Assembly (NCBI GenBank): GCA_963969395.1 | Contig: OZ017800.1 | Coordinates: forward strand, 9,952,479-10,016,478 | Length of the DNA: 64,000 nt | Direction of reading: 5' to 3' | Source: Pseudoscleropodium purum | Taxonomy: Eukaryota > Streptophyta > Bryopsida > Hypnales > Brachytheciaceae | In this document: positions 45,001-56,890 of the stretch, piece after piece | Position numbering within the stretch: the first letter of the stretch is position 1 | How the letters are laid out: every line of letters starts with the position of its first letter | Program-made: the position numbers and the translations under genes | The notes under the pieces: generated by a model | The model's database searches: none | What the model saw: only the letters and a program-made list of their open reading frames with translations | What the model was told of the DNA's origin: nothing

Positions 45001-46979
45001 TTCTTGTACAAGAATGATTTCTCCCTAAAGGAATTAAAATAAAGAGAAATAAAAATTATTTCTCTTTTGAAAAATGCAAGTTGGACTTGAAACTTTGCAT
45101 AGAAGATTTAGAAACTTTTTAGAAGCTACCCAAAAAGTTTCATAATTTTTCAAATTACAGAACATGACTCCATGGGAAGTCAACCAATGTTACCAAGGAT
45201 GAAAAAATTCATAGAAATTCATCTAGTCATGGTAAAATTCCACTAAGAATTAGAATAGTGTGTTTAAATTTACATAAGCACCTAATCAAGTTTTGTGACA
45301 TTCTGACAATGGTAATTATCCAAACTAGCGGCGCCAACAAATTTTAACGGAATTTCAAAACATTCCATAAATTGACTATCAAACCATGAGCATATGAAGT
45401 CCAAATTGAGTCATTTTGAACTTACACTTACATTTTTGAACCTTCTTGACAATCGTGGCTAGTTAAAATTAGCAAACAACACAAATTCTAAAACTTAGTT
45501 TTTTCACCTTTTCCACGAGGATGAAAAATGTTGTCTTTTGAAAGGAATTTTGACTGAAAGTAGGAGATTGGGGCGTCCTTAGACTAATTTGGGTCTTTTG
45601 AAGCCAACATTATAGTCCATTTTTCATTTGGAGTTTTTCTTCAAAAGTTATAGGACAATCAACAGTAGGATAAAATTAGGCGGAGTAAAAGTTAATATTC
45701 ATAGTTTTGGATTTATTTAGTTAGTTTTAGAGTAAATGGGATAAGTAGAGGCCTTAGAAATGTATAAAAGGGCTTCCACCAACTCCCTTTGCATCCCTTT
45801 CTTCATGTTGTTTGCTTGGTTGTTCAAGACTAAACCACTTTTTATTTGGCCAACTCGTAGCCATGTGTTGGAGTTTGGGACATTTTGCCAAAAACTCTTG
45901 TTTTGATTCATGTTCGGAAGCTTTGTTTCCAATTATTATTTTAGAATATTGTGGTGTTTGTTTTTGAGCCTATTTCAAAAGATGTGGGATCCCTTTGAAG
46001 CGCTTTCTAATTCTTGTGTTTTGAGCCATTACTGAAGTCTTTATTAGTTTTGAGTCTTTTGTACTAACCTCAAGGATATTCAAGTTGAAGTCTGGCGATG
46101 CCATTAGTTGAATACTTTGAAGCTTGCTTGGTGGTGGTTTGAGTGGAGTCTATACACTAATCGTTCTCTATCAAATTATTTTGTGTAGGATTTCACAACC
46201 TTGTTGTAGAAAATCCCTCAGATATCTATATGTGGAAGAATATGTGGTCCAAGTGGAGTCTTTATTGTCTTTAGAAAAACTTTGAGGGGGATTCAAAATT
46301 CTCAAAGTTCCTATTGTGGTCACTTACCATCTTCTTTTAAGAATTTGAGGTTAACTCCTTGAATACGGCAAAATTATTGCCCTAGACAGAATTTTCCAAA
46401 TTCTTTTTGAAACAAGGACATTTCTTTGAGTTTTAAAATTCAAGCCTATTCCCTCCGGACGGTAAAGCTTTAGACTTGGATAAAACTTCCATCTTTGTTT
46501 CATTAAAAAAAAGTCCCTATTAGGAGATCCTAGTTTTGGTTTTCATTTCAAATTTTAGAATTAAAAAGCCAAAAATTAGCATGCAACAGCCAAGTAATTT
46601 AGAGGTCCAAATAAAAAGAGTAAAAATTTGAACCAACCAACTAGTAATCACCTTTAGCCAACTAGCAATCACTTTTGGCCAGCAGGTTGAAGGGACCCCA
46701 ATCAGCAGGTTTGGAGATCAAGCCACCAAGTTGATATAGTCTTTGGTAGGTTGCTTGATTGACTGTTAATGAATGTATTAACATACATCCGGGTTATCAA
46801 AATCTCAAAATATTGGTATGATGCCTGAAGGCCCCATTTTTGAGTTTTAAATTTAAAAATTCAACCATTAAATCCCTACGCGATTATCCAAATTTCTAGA
46901 ATGTGAGGCTTTTGGAAAAAATCCAAATTTGTAAGGGTCCAATCAACTTTTTTTTATTAATTTAATTTAGGACGAATGG
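42036..46979. other. AT-rich desert with possible LTR-like debris
   Basis: No gene seen. At 45763-45770 a TATAAAAG box lies in context AATGTATAAAAGGG. Some 1 kb later (about 46815) TTGGTATGATGCC faintly resembles the initiator-Met tRNA primer site of LTR retrotransposons. No matching second LTR or polyprotein is visible, so I do not call an LTR element. Confidence 0.35.
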
Positions 46980-47540
46980 GAGCTTAAAATTTTAGTTTAT
47001 AAAGTAAGTGAGTGGAAGGGTCCAAAAAATTCATTTTATCAAGTCAACATGAGTTGACCCAAAGGTTAGAGGTCCAAGGAGCCTATAGTAGAGTGAGGAG
47101 CCTTAAAAATTCAGTGTATGAAAATAAGTGAGTAGGAAGACCTAAAAAAATCAGATTAACAATAAACAAACTAAGTTGACCTAGAGGTTAGAGGTCTAGC
47201 GAAGCCCAAAGAGGTCCAAAGAAGCTAGAGAGAGTAAAAAACTTAAAATTTCAATTTATGAGGGCTAGGTGAGTGGAGAGCCAAAAAATTCAGATTATTA
47301 ATAGTCAACTTGAAGCTGACCAAAGGTTAGAGGTCTGGAAAAGCCAAAAAGAGCTAAGGAAGTCTGAAAAAAAGTCCAGAGAAGCAAAGGAGAAGTCCAG
47401 GGAAGCTAGAGAGTAAAGAGCTTAAAATTTCAATTTACAAAGCTAAGTGAGAGAGAAGATCCAAAGAATTCAGATCATCAAAAGTCAACCTGAGCAACCA
47501 AAGATTTGGAAGTCCAGGGAAGCTAGAGAAGTCTAGAGGA
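46980..47540. repeat. Degenerate tandem repeat array (~120-180 bp units)
   Basis: Four diverged units begin with an AGCTTAAAATTTCAATTTAT-like block (about 46981, 47100, 47239, 47420). Each continues with AAGTGAGTGG, TCCAAAAAATTCAGATTAT, AGTCAACCTGAG and CAAAGGTTAGAGGTC. Spacing grows from 119 to 181 bp. All frames are stopped. Confidence 0.7.
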
Positions 47541-49856
47541 GTTCAAAAAAGAATTAAAAACAACAACAAAAGGAGTAGCCAAAGAGCTCCTAAAATTACA
47601 ATAAAAATAAATCCAATTAACAAGTTCAATTCAAAAGTGTAATACTTAACAAAGTAGGGTTGGGTTGTTATTACATGCTGGATGTGTTGAAAAGTTCCAT
47701 CTGTTGCTCATCAATTACATTCCAAAATTGATAGGACTCAAGTTGGAGAAGAAGCCACAACTTAAACAACTTTCAAATTCACAGAACAAAGTGTAAGAGA
47801 AGCCATCAAGTGCCTAAGTAGGAGAATAAAGAGAAGGGGAACTTCAATTTGCATGTGACAATTCCTTGAGAATATTATCCATCAAACAAGGTTGGAATTT
47901 TCTTATAGAAAAAGAAGAAAAAACAAAAGGAAGGAATAGTCAACCTTCATATATTCCATAAGTTAGTTATTAGTTAGCGTAAGTTCAAAAGGTTTGTCTT
48001 CAAGCATTTGTCTTATTCTTCAAGAGATTAGCAAGCATTTAGAGATTAGATTTGATAAGATTTTTTTTATACAAAAAGAAATCTAGAAAAAAAAGAAAAC
48101 CATTAAAATTAAAATTAAAATTGGTCGAAGAAAGGAGCTTGGGTAACCTTCAAATACCGATAAAAGTTTGCAAAAAACAAGCATCAAATTACAAAACATT
48201 GGACATGGAGATGGATTCTACAATTAACGTGGTTGTAAAGGTATATATTCAACAGGGAAAGAACCAAATCTGAGGTTAGTAATTGAACTATTTATCCAAA
48301 CTTGTTTGCAATTTCTTAAAAATATTCAATTGGAAATTGATCTTTAAAATTAAAAATAAAACTAGGATTAAATCATAGTAGGTTAGAAAATCGACATGTA
48401 GGTTTGTATTAGTTTAAAAATTACCATGATAAGTTTTAAGGTGTTTTGTCATCATAGTTAGAATAATTTACCTCAAGGTATCTTTGAAAAAGTAGCAACA
48501 AAATCAAAGGAATTACTAAAAAGAATCTTTGAAGAAATCTGAGCATCTAAAGTAAAATTTTAAAAAATAAAAAGAGAAAGTAAAAGTAATTCTTTCAATT
48601 CAAAGGTGAAAAGATTGAAAAATAAATTTTGATAACCAATTAATGGTCAAAATTACCATAAAATTATTTTTACTAAAAGATAAAAATAGTTAATTTTACT
48701 TTGAAAAAAAGATAAAATCAAAAATTTTAAGATTGAATTACTTGAATAAAAAGGAAAAATCTCAAAGAAAATATTCTCAAGATTCTAAAACCACCTTAAC
48801 CTCACAAATTGGGTAAATAACGTAGAAGTTAGAGTAGGATGAACTTTCAAGTCAAATTTGTATAGAATCGGATGACGGTCAACCTGAGTCAACTAAGTCA
48901 AGCCAAATTTTGAATTTAGGTAGGAATTAAAAAAATAAAAAACAACCAAAAAATAAAAAGTGAATTTCAATAGTTAGATTGCTAGAAATTGACAAATGAA
49001 GTTTTAGGAGGTAGTTTTAGCATCAAAATTCATCCACAAGTAACTCCTAGGGAATTAAGTCAATTTGAGATTTTTTTATCATTTGGAAAAGAGAAAATTC
49101 AACCCTACAATATAGGACATTCAAATCCTCTTCTTGACTTACAATATACGATTTTTAGTTTGACTATTATCATTAAGCAAAATCATAAGTAGTAGTTTAT
49201 TTTGCACTTAGGCAATTTACAAATCAATCAATTAGGAATAGGAAAAAATAAAGCTCCGTTGCTTGAAAGGCAGCTTGTTGCTATAAACCAAATCACCCAT
49301 AGAATTTAGATCAATAAAACCTGATTGTACATGATTAATCTCAAGGGTAGAGATCAAAACACTCACATCCTATATTACGTATAAGTAAATTTTTTATGAT
49401 GGTTTGGTTCTAATTTTGTGCTCCAATTTGTATTCTATGAATAAGATAGCACTAACTAAAAACCAAACACAATATTGAAAACCTATGGGAAACATAGCTA
49501 GTGCAAAGCATTTGTGATAGGATATAATACTGATTTCAAACAAGGTCACTATATTTTCCTTCCTGTGCCTTCTCAATAGCAATTCAATCCAATAAACTTT
49601 GGATATTGCACATTGGATATGGAGTACTTTATTGGATATGTACTTTAAATTGAAGTTGAGGCCATTTTTTATATACTATGTCTAAAATATAAAATTAGAT
49701 TTCTCATCTCCAATCATAATTTTAGAGCCTCTATAATCTATATCCCTTTCTTTTTTCTGGTATCCCTTTTTAGATATGCTATTTTAGATGTATTTTTCAC
49801 ATAAATCTATAATACTATACGTAATCCTATATTAGATATAATCATGTTTCACACTT
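47541..49856. other. AT-rich desert, nothing recognised
   Basis: ORFs at 48052-48273 and 48989-49192 are Lys/Ile-rich chance frames, and I see no gene or clear element. Confidence 0.5.
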
Positions 49857-50750
49857 TTAACCCCTAAAGGACCATTGTTCTTTCATAGGACAAATTGGAT
49901 TTCAAGTAGGTACCTATAGTCTCAATTTTTCCCAGGATTAAAATTTTTTTTTTTTTAAGATACAAATACTGATTAGCTTTGTGGAAAAATAATTGTTTTT
50001 TCAATTGGTACTCAAGAACAAAAATTATGCCCAAATAAGCTCAAAACAAAGGAGACTAGGCAACAAAAGAAATTGAAAATTGAATTTTTTTTCTCAAAGA
50101 CTATATTTTTTTTACATGGAAAGCCTTGATTCATTCATTTGGATAAGTGATGTAAAAGTTATAGACAATCTTATTTTTGGGGCAATTTGAGCATCATCTT
50201 GAAAAAATAACTTGAAGGATTCATCTCTAAATGCAATTTTTACAATATTTAAAAAAAAAATTCACACAATTTTGTTTGCTTGCTAGAAAAATCTCACCAT
50301 TGGAATTAGCATATTTTAATTCCATCTTAAAGATATTAATAATTTATATTTTCCTTCCACCTCGTATTTACTTCTAATTAACAATTTTCTTACAAATTAA
50401 ATTAAGTTCTTTTCAATTTTTTGAAAGTTTCTTGGATCTCAACTCAATTTCATACCATAAAGATTTAAACCTCAAAACTTTGTAGTACAAAAATTTAAGT
50501 TAAGAAGGTTCAAAGTCAAATAATCTAGTACTACAATGTGCAAAAAAACTTATTTTCTTCACTATAAGCATAGATATCTTATAATTTGTGTGGTAAAAAA
50601 ATTTGAAATTTTTTTACATTTTCATACTAGTTAGAAATAAGATATCATGGTTATATGTGCAAAAAAAATTAATTTTTTTACTCTTTGCAATAGAAATGGC
50701 ATTTTTAGTGCCTTCTAGCAAAAAGAAGGCCTTGGTCCTTTAGGGGTTAA
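49857..50750. mobile_element. TTAA element with the best-preserved ends (family C, 894 bp)
   Basis: TTAACCCCTAAAGGACCA at 49857-49874 is matched perfectly by its inverse TGGTCCTTTAGGGGTTAA at 50733-50750. If TTAA is the target duplication, the inverted repeat proper starts CCCC. The interior is related to 26950-27850 (blocks around 'GTGATGTAAAAGTTATAGACA' and 'TTTTCTTCACTATAAGC'). There is no ORF. This copy is the reference for the terminal signature. Confidence 0.8.
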
Positions 50751-52288
50751 ATTATTCCATAAAAAATAAATAAAAAATTTCAAATTTTAGATATAATGAA
50801 TATATTAAACCCTATATTTTACCACATGTAGTTTCTATGTTTTTCAACAAAAAACCCCTTTGAATTTCAACATTGTGGAGGAAACATTGAACCACTTCTT
50901 CATTCAATCAAAATAAGGTTTTTAATTTGCTTCAAGTTCTATGGAAAAAAAAGATTTTTTTGCATCTAAATGAGTAATATTACAAAAACTTATTCTAAAC
51001 TCTCATCTATCCAATCTTTATATGAGATTTTTTTTAATAATTTAATTTTACAATATTATGCATTTGAAAATTTTGAAATCAAAGAGTTTTTTAGATATTT
51101 GTACATCTCACTTTCAATAACTTGTTTTTCAAAGTCATGAGATTATTTCCAATTATTCTAGTTTACAATTGAAAATTCAAAGAAGATACATTATGTCTTC
51201 ATATGCCACAAGGGATCAAAGGTCCATGCATTCCAAAACAAGATGGGACTTGGTAAAACTTGATTCTAAAGTTACATTAATCATTAATATTAACATTTGA
51301 TTTAGACTAAAAATTGAAGCCTTACAAATTTTGTTTCCACTTTGTTTGTAAAATTAGAAAAAATGCAAAAATGCAACTATAAGCTCTATGTGTCCAAATT
51401 CAAATTCGATAATTATAATGTGTGTTTTTCATTTTTTTTCATTTTATTTACAAATGATTTTGAATTTAAATTGAAAAAGACGGAATGTCATTATAACCTT
51501 CATTTTTTTGTAAAGATCTCAAATCACTCTATCATATATTTGAGCATGTATTATAATTTTAATAAAAACATTCACATTATACTTAAATACATCACAATTG
51601 TATGATTCTTTAACAAAACTCTTGAAACCTAAACAACTAAAAATGAAGAATTTTTTACATATGAAATATATACAAATTTTATTAATGAATCATATAAAGG
51701 CGATATTTAACATTGTAGTTGGAATTTGGCTTGAAGGTCATTCAATTTGAAAATATAAATGATTGTCAATGATATGTACAATACCTACAATTACAAATGA
51801 TGGATAATTGTATAATATAATAGTATTATACAATCAGGAATTTTTGTTGAAATTTTTGGATCATTTCATTTGTAAATATTTGTAATTAAAATGATTTTTT
51901 TTCACCTTCTCTTTGAAATTCAAGACTATTTCAATAGCGTACAAAAGATTTGGAAATTTTATTACTCATAGAAGATATGTGATTCCATCTTTGAATACTT
52001 TTTGTTTAAATCATACACATAGGTAATACAAAGCATAGAAAAAAAAGATTTAAAGGTTTAAGGACATAGATTGAAAAATTATAGTAAAAAGCTAAAATAT
52101 ATCATGTTGATGAAAGCAAATTATGCAAATGAAACATTACAACGAATTTGAATTGGACCAATTCAAAATCAAGCTAACACCTTGTGTAAAAAGATAGACA
52201 AATATGCACTTACAATAAAAGAACTAGTTGATGCATGCTATCAATAGCATAGACTTCAAATTATCTAGTAAGATCATTTAAAAGAAAC
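50751..52288. other. AT-rich desert downstream of the receptor kinase
   Basis: The frame at 51342-51605 is Phe/Asn/Lys-rich and has no signature. The part nearest 52288 is probably the 3' UTR of the receptor kinase. Confidence 0.5.
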
Positions 52289-54744
52289 TTATACTAATGA
52301 AGTAGGTGAAGGTGCAACTGAAGTGCCTACAACAGAGTTGTGTGAGAACTCCAATAAATGATAGAGTCCAGGTGGCTTGGTAGACGGCAATGATGGCATT
52401 AGTACAGTTCTAATAGAAGATTCATTTCCTATATCTCGAATTTGTTGCAATAGGCTATTAACTTCTCCCATAGAAGGACGAGCCTTGGGATTGGGAAGGC
52501 AACAAAAAAGTCCCAATTTAAGCAAACTCACAATTATTGTTGTTTTGATTTCTTGGTCCACATCTCCGACTGTGGATCCTAGAGTGGTGTTACAATTCAA
52601 ATGCTCAAATTCGCTTGATGGTTGAAATGTCTCAAGCATTTTTGCATCTGCCATATTAAAAAGTGACCCATCTTCATAAGCACGCCATACCATGAACAAC
52701 AATACAAGATCCTCAGGTTTTGCAGTTTGCAAATCCAAAGGGCGCCTTCCACACACCACTTCCAATACCAAGATGCCAAAACTGAACACATCTGATTCTT
52801 TTGTGGCTTTGCCTGTGTATGGCAACTCAGGAGCTATGTAGCCAAATGTGCCCGCTGCCAAAGTAGTCTTCTCCAATTTGTGGTGGTCCATCAAACGAGC
52901 AAGTCCAAAGTCTCCAACATAGGCATTGAAATCCGCATCCAACAACACATTACTAGACTTGATGTCACGGTGTAAAATACAAGTGAAGCAATCTTCATGC
53001 AAATATTTTAGAGCTGCACCTACCCCTTCAAGAATGGAAAGCCGCACTTTCAACAATAGAACTTGTTGGCTATTGTTTTTGTATAGCCAATCATAGAGAG
53101 TTCCATTGGATAAGTATTCATATACCAATAACAAATTGCTTTTTTCTTGACACCATCCTTGTAACTTCACCACATTTCGATGTCGAATTTGACCTAAACT
53201 TGCTACTTCAGCATGAAAAAGGGATTCAGCTTGTATGGATTCTAACATGTTGATTTGTTTCACAGCAACAAGAACACCACCACCTGGATCAAACATAAAT
53301 TTCAACAACATTCAATTGAATTGAACCTTTAGTGATTGAATAGAAATATCTTACAAGGTTGTATACTAAGAGCTATTTGAAAGGAGCCTTGATTGTTGCT
53401 TAGGACTATTACTAGATGCAAGTTTCACGACACTGTCAAGTAACACATGCGTATGAGTCCAAGAATCCATACATGATTGACTTCTTAGTGCTCATCCCAA
53501 TGTACATCATCATTGATGTCTAGAATTCTTAAAAAGTTTAGTTCTAAAACACTGTTCTCACCTTCCAAAGAGCCTTTGTAAACAACTCCTGTTCCGCCAC
53601 GTCCAAGCACAATTCTTTCATCAAAGTTGTCCGTTGCCTTGGAGAGCTCATTATACGAGAAGACACGAGGTCCTGTGGAGTAACCCAAAGCACTGGGACT
53701 GGTGGATGGTGATGTAAATGAAAAGACGGACCACAGAATCGCCAAGGCAGCAAGCGTTCCAAACAGAACTCCTGAAGTGACACCAATCCACGTTTTGGTC
53801 TTCAAATATTGAAGCATCAGGTGGAACTTAGCCTCTGAAATCTCGGTGCTGAAAAAGCTCCAGGACAAGAGCTCATGCTCTTCCAAATGGTTGACATCTG
53901 AGCTTCCCCAGAACGTGATCATCACCTCATCACCGAGCCCCTTAGGAAATTTGTAATTGGAAATGAGCAACAGAGGCTGGACAGGCTTGGGAATTGATCC
54001 TTTGACCATTCTAAATTCTAGAGTCTGGGTTGAACTATTGAAATCAATCCAAGCAGTGAAAACTCTCCCATTGGAGAAATACGAGCAATGCGTGTCATTG
54101 CCACAAAGGTTGTGAGTGTACGCTTGGACATCATATTCATTTTCAAGGTTTCTGGCAACCCTGATGAAGTTATTGCTGGGCTCCTCGTCGCGACTTGGAT
54201 TGTAATCTGTGTCAAATTCGACTGAAAAGAAAGGAGGTCTCAGTCGGATGTTTTGATTTCGAGATAACTTGCATGCACCGATCTGTCCCAATGCGGAGTA
54301 AATATTGTGCAGGGTAGCCATGGGTAAGTTCGGGCCCATGGAAAAGCGGATTCCGCTCCCATCCAAGGTGTTGTTCATGTTTTCCCAAGGCACCCCGTGC
54401 GTGGTGATTGTGAAGGTGAAAGAGGAGCTGAAGGAAGCCACCCTCCCAGTTGCTATATTCTGAATGCGGACCGATTTCCCATACATCAGCCCTCCACAAG
54501 ATCCTCTGGAAGCAAGGGCCCTGGCACCTGCGTTGATGATGGACGAACGATGGTCGGGGTCGTACGCAACATCTCCAAGGGCGATGAAATCGTCATGAGG
54601 TGCGAAGTTGGGGAAGGTGATTCGCGTGTCTGCAGTTGCAATTGGGTTATGGAACACAAACAGGACGATGAGAAGTAGAACAGCCGCTGTGGACATTGTT
54701 GAATTGAATCCGTCACTATTTGCAATTGTGATGAATGATTCCAA
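52289..54744 (-). CDS. L-type (legume-like) lectin receptor-like kinase
   Basis: Two exons (54744-53562 and 53283-52289) give 725 aa, and phases agree across a 278-bp intron. Order: a signal peptide (MSTAAVLLLIVLFVFHNPIA, so the in-frame ATG at 54696 may be the true start), then a legume-lectin ectodomain at about residues 40-310 (ITFPNFAPHDDFIALGDVAY; FFSVEFDTDYN; VFTAWIDFNSSTQTLEF). A transmembrane helix follows at about 318-343 (WIGVTSGVLFGTLAALAILW), then a Ser/Thr kinase. The kinase motifs are present: GRGGTGVVYKG, VAVK lysine at about 403, HRDIKSSN (Asp about 501), DFGLARL and APELPYTG. It should be an active RD-type kinase at the plasma membrane. The metal-site loop usually reading like NHVGI is NNFIRVA here, so sugar binding is uncertain. 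Family members sense extracellular signals in immunity and development; the ligand is unknown. Confidence 0.94.
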
Positions 54745-56671
54745 TGTTGCTCCCAGGACACCCCCAGGGCCTTCGCTCTTACCACGGTAGAGTGCTTATT
54801 TCCGTTTCCCGGATTGCCATCCAATACCGGTGTCCCTTGTAGTTTACCCGTGAGTCCCGCTTTTTCCGGGGTGAGAAAAATTCTTTGCTCGCCTTGGAAC
54901 AAAAGAGAAACACACGAAATTTTTCTACGTCTCCCCACTGGGACTCCCTTGTGTTTACAGTCTTACCAATAGAAAGCTGTGTCACTGAATCTCTTTCTCT
55001 GCCGCCAACAATAATTGCCCTGATTCCCCCTTCCGAGAATAATTGCTAGGATGTGGGAAACTTCTGATATTCCCGTAGAAAACCAACCAGAACACATGCA
55101 CGTGACTTCGCAAAAACTGCAGGACCGCCAGTCCTTCAAAAAAAACTACAGGACCACCTATCGTAAGCGTGAGCGGCATGTACACACCCAGCGTTCCAAA
55201 ACCATCGCCAATCGCAGGTTTCACTCTATCCGTGCACCTCTGAAAGCGCAAATTCAGTTACTGACGTTCCCGTAGACGAAGAGGACTCGTCATGCCCAGT
55301 TCAACCGGCGAATTCCTTGGGTAGTAGAACCTCTACCTGTTCTCTGCTTCGTTGTTGCCCTCAACTCTGAAAAAACAATGAGAATCTGATCTCTGATCTC
55401 TGTGGTTTTTTAAGTATCAAGATCGATCCTTGCATTCTGATGCAATCAATTTCCTCCGCAATGACACAACTTGTGAGGGCGGCAACCTGATGCCCCAAAA
55501 CCATTAAACCATTGAACCATTGAACCATTGAATTTGCAAGACAGTACGACAATATATGTGGCCACGTTGTGTGAGCCGGCAGCTTGGAAAGTAAGGTAAC
55601 AGGCTCTTAAATCAAGCAGGCATCTAGAAAGTCTCTACAAAAGGGCCTGAAACAGTGCATATGGTTTAGAAAATAGACAAGTTTTTGTGAGGTGAGATAA
55701 TTTCATGCCAAGTGTGGCTTCAAGAGAGTGAGCAGTCAATAAGGACTACCATAATGTTTAGTTTATCACTCATTAACACGTGTTTGAATTGCCTAGATAG
55801 AAAATGCAGTTCTTAAAAGGGCTATAGCATAACAATTATGAGTTGTCAAACTTTGGGGACTATGGACAACAGACACGTGTCTTGCTCCATTTTTGACACT
55901 CTCGTGGCAGCATGAATGCACTTTGATAAATACTCACAATATCTTTTTAATCAATTTTTGGACTCTCTTGTTGCATTCAAAGGCACAATCCAAGTGATGA
56001 CTGATGTTGTCTATGTGCATAAATAGCTACCTACACACCTTAGCCTTCAAAAAATCATATTTCATTTGGTTAGAGTCAAAAATTTAACAAAAAATTTGCC
56101 ATTTAATTGTTTCCCTTTTCTATCTACCCAAAAGTTTTCAAATGTTTGGGTGGACAATTTTCAACTACAAATTTGTATATCTCCTTAGATGGTCAATATT
56201 TGAACCTATTACTATACTACCATATAACTTATTACAGTGTAAGGTCACCTTTGACTCATTTTGTCCAATAATTATTTAAAATAAAAAAGGTTTATTCAGT
56301 AGTACATTTTTTATATTAAAAAGTTATTTGGTAGTTATTAAATATTTTTCCTTGACTTTTAGCAACCCTTTAAATCATATTAAAAGCTTCAAATGTTTTT
56401 CTCCATTGCATGGGAAAGTAATAGTCATGGCTTTCAATTGAGCCCACTACTTTTCATCTTATCTCTCCTTTGTTGTACAATATCCACCAAGAAGTTTACA
56501 TTCACATATCTCCAATTTCAAATTACCACCATTTGCTCAAAAATGATCCAAATCACAAACCGCAGAGTGTGTTGGAGAAATAATGAAATATTCTTTACTA
56601 ATATATCAAGCATTTATAAAAAAAACTTATAGATTTATATGTAAATATAGCATTTTTTGACAAACTATCTA
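54745..56671. other. Upstream region of the receptor kinase and AT-rich flank
   Basis: 54745-55560 is moderate in GC and is probably promoter and leader of the receptor kinase; its ORFs have no signatures. A short CCATTGAA repeat (three copies) lies at about 55506-55531. Beyond 55.6 kb the sequence is AT-rich with no gene. Confidence 0.45.
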
Positions 56672-56890
56672 CCATCTAGAGCGACCACCATTAGCTTTGA
56701 TTATAGCCTTCATATGGTGAGGCATGCTAGCAAGGAGAACTTCAATCATCTCTAAAGACACCTCATTTCATGTCCTTTGAATGGTGTTGACTAATTCTTC
56801 TTTGTTTTGCGGTAGCTCTTCCTTTTGGATAGTATCTTTCATAATCTTCTATAGGTTTTCAATGGGGTTTAAGTCAGAAGAGTTTGCACT
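56672..56890 (-). pseudogene. Decayed Tc1/mariner transposase C-terminus
   Basis: Read on the minus strand, one frame gives NSSDLNPIENL, a stop where Trp is expected, then KIMKDTIQKEELPQNKEELV, NTIQRT, a TGA stop at another expected Trp, and MIEVLLASMPHHMKAIIKAN followed by GGRSRW. This is the C-terminal end of Tc1-type transposases (DLNPIENLW with the last catalytic Glu; the closing MP..L.AVI.A.GG motif). Both stops are TGG to TAG/TGA changes. The upstream catalytic region and terminal repeats are not visible, so this is a relic. Confidence 0.8.

Noticed and set aside
45700..46830. Possible LTR retrotransposon LTR with a TATA box and a tRNA-primer-like site
   Set aside because: No second LTR, no TG...CA boundaries and no gag-pol frame. 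The primer-site match is poor.
54486..54938. 150-aa ORF overlapping the start of the receptor kinase
   Set aside because: Alternate frame of the lectin-domain exon and leader. It has no domain features.
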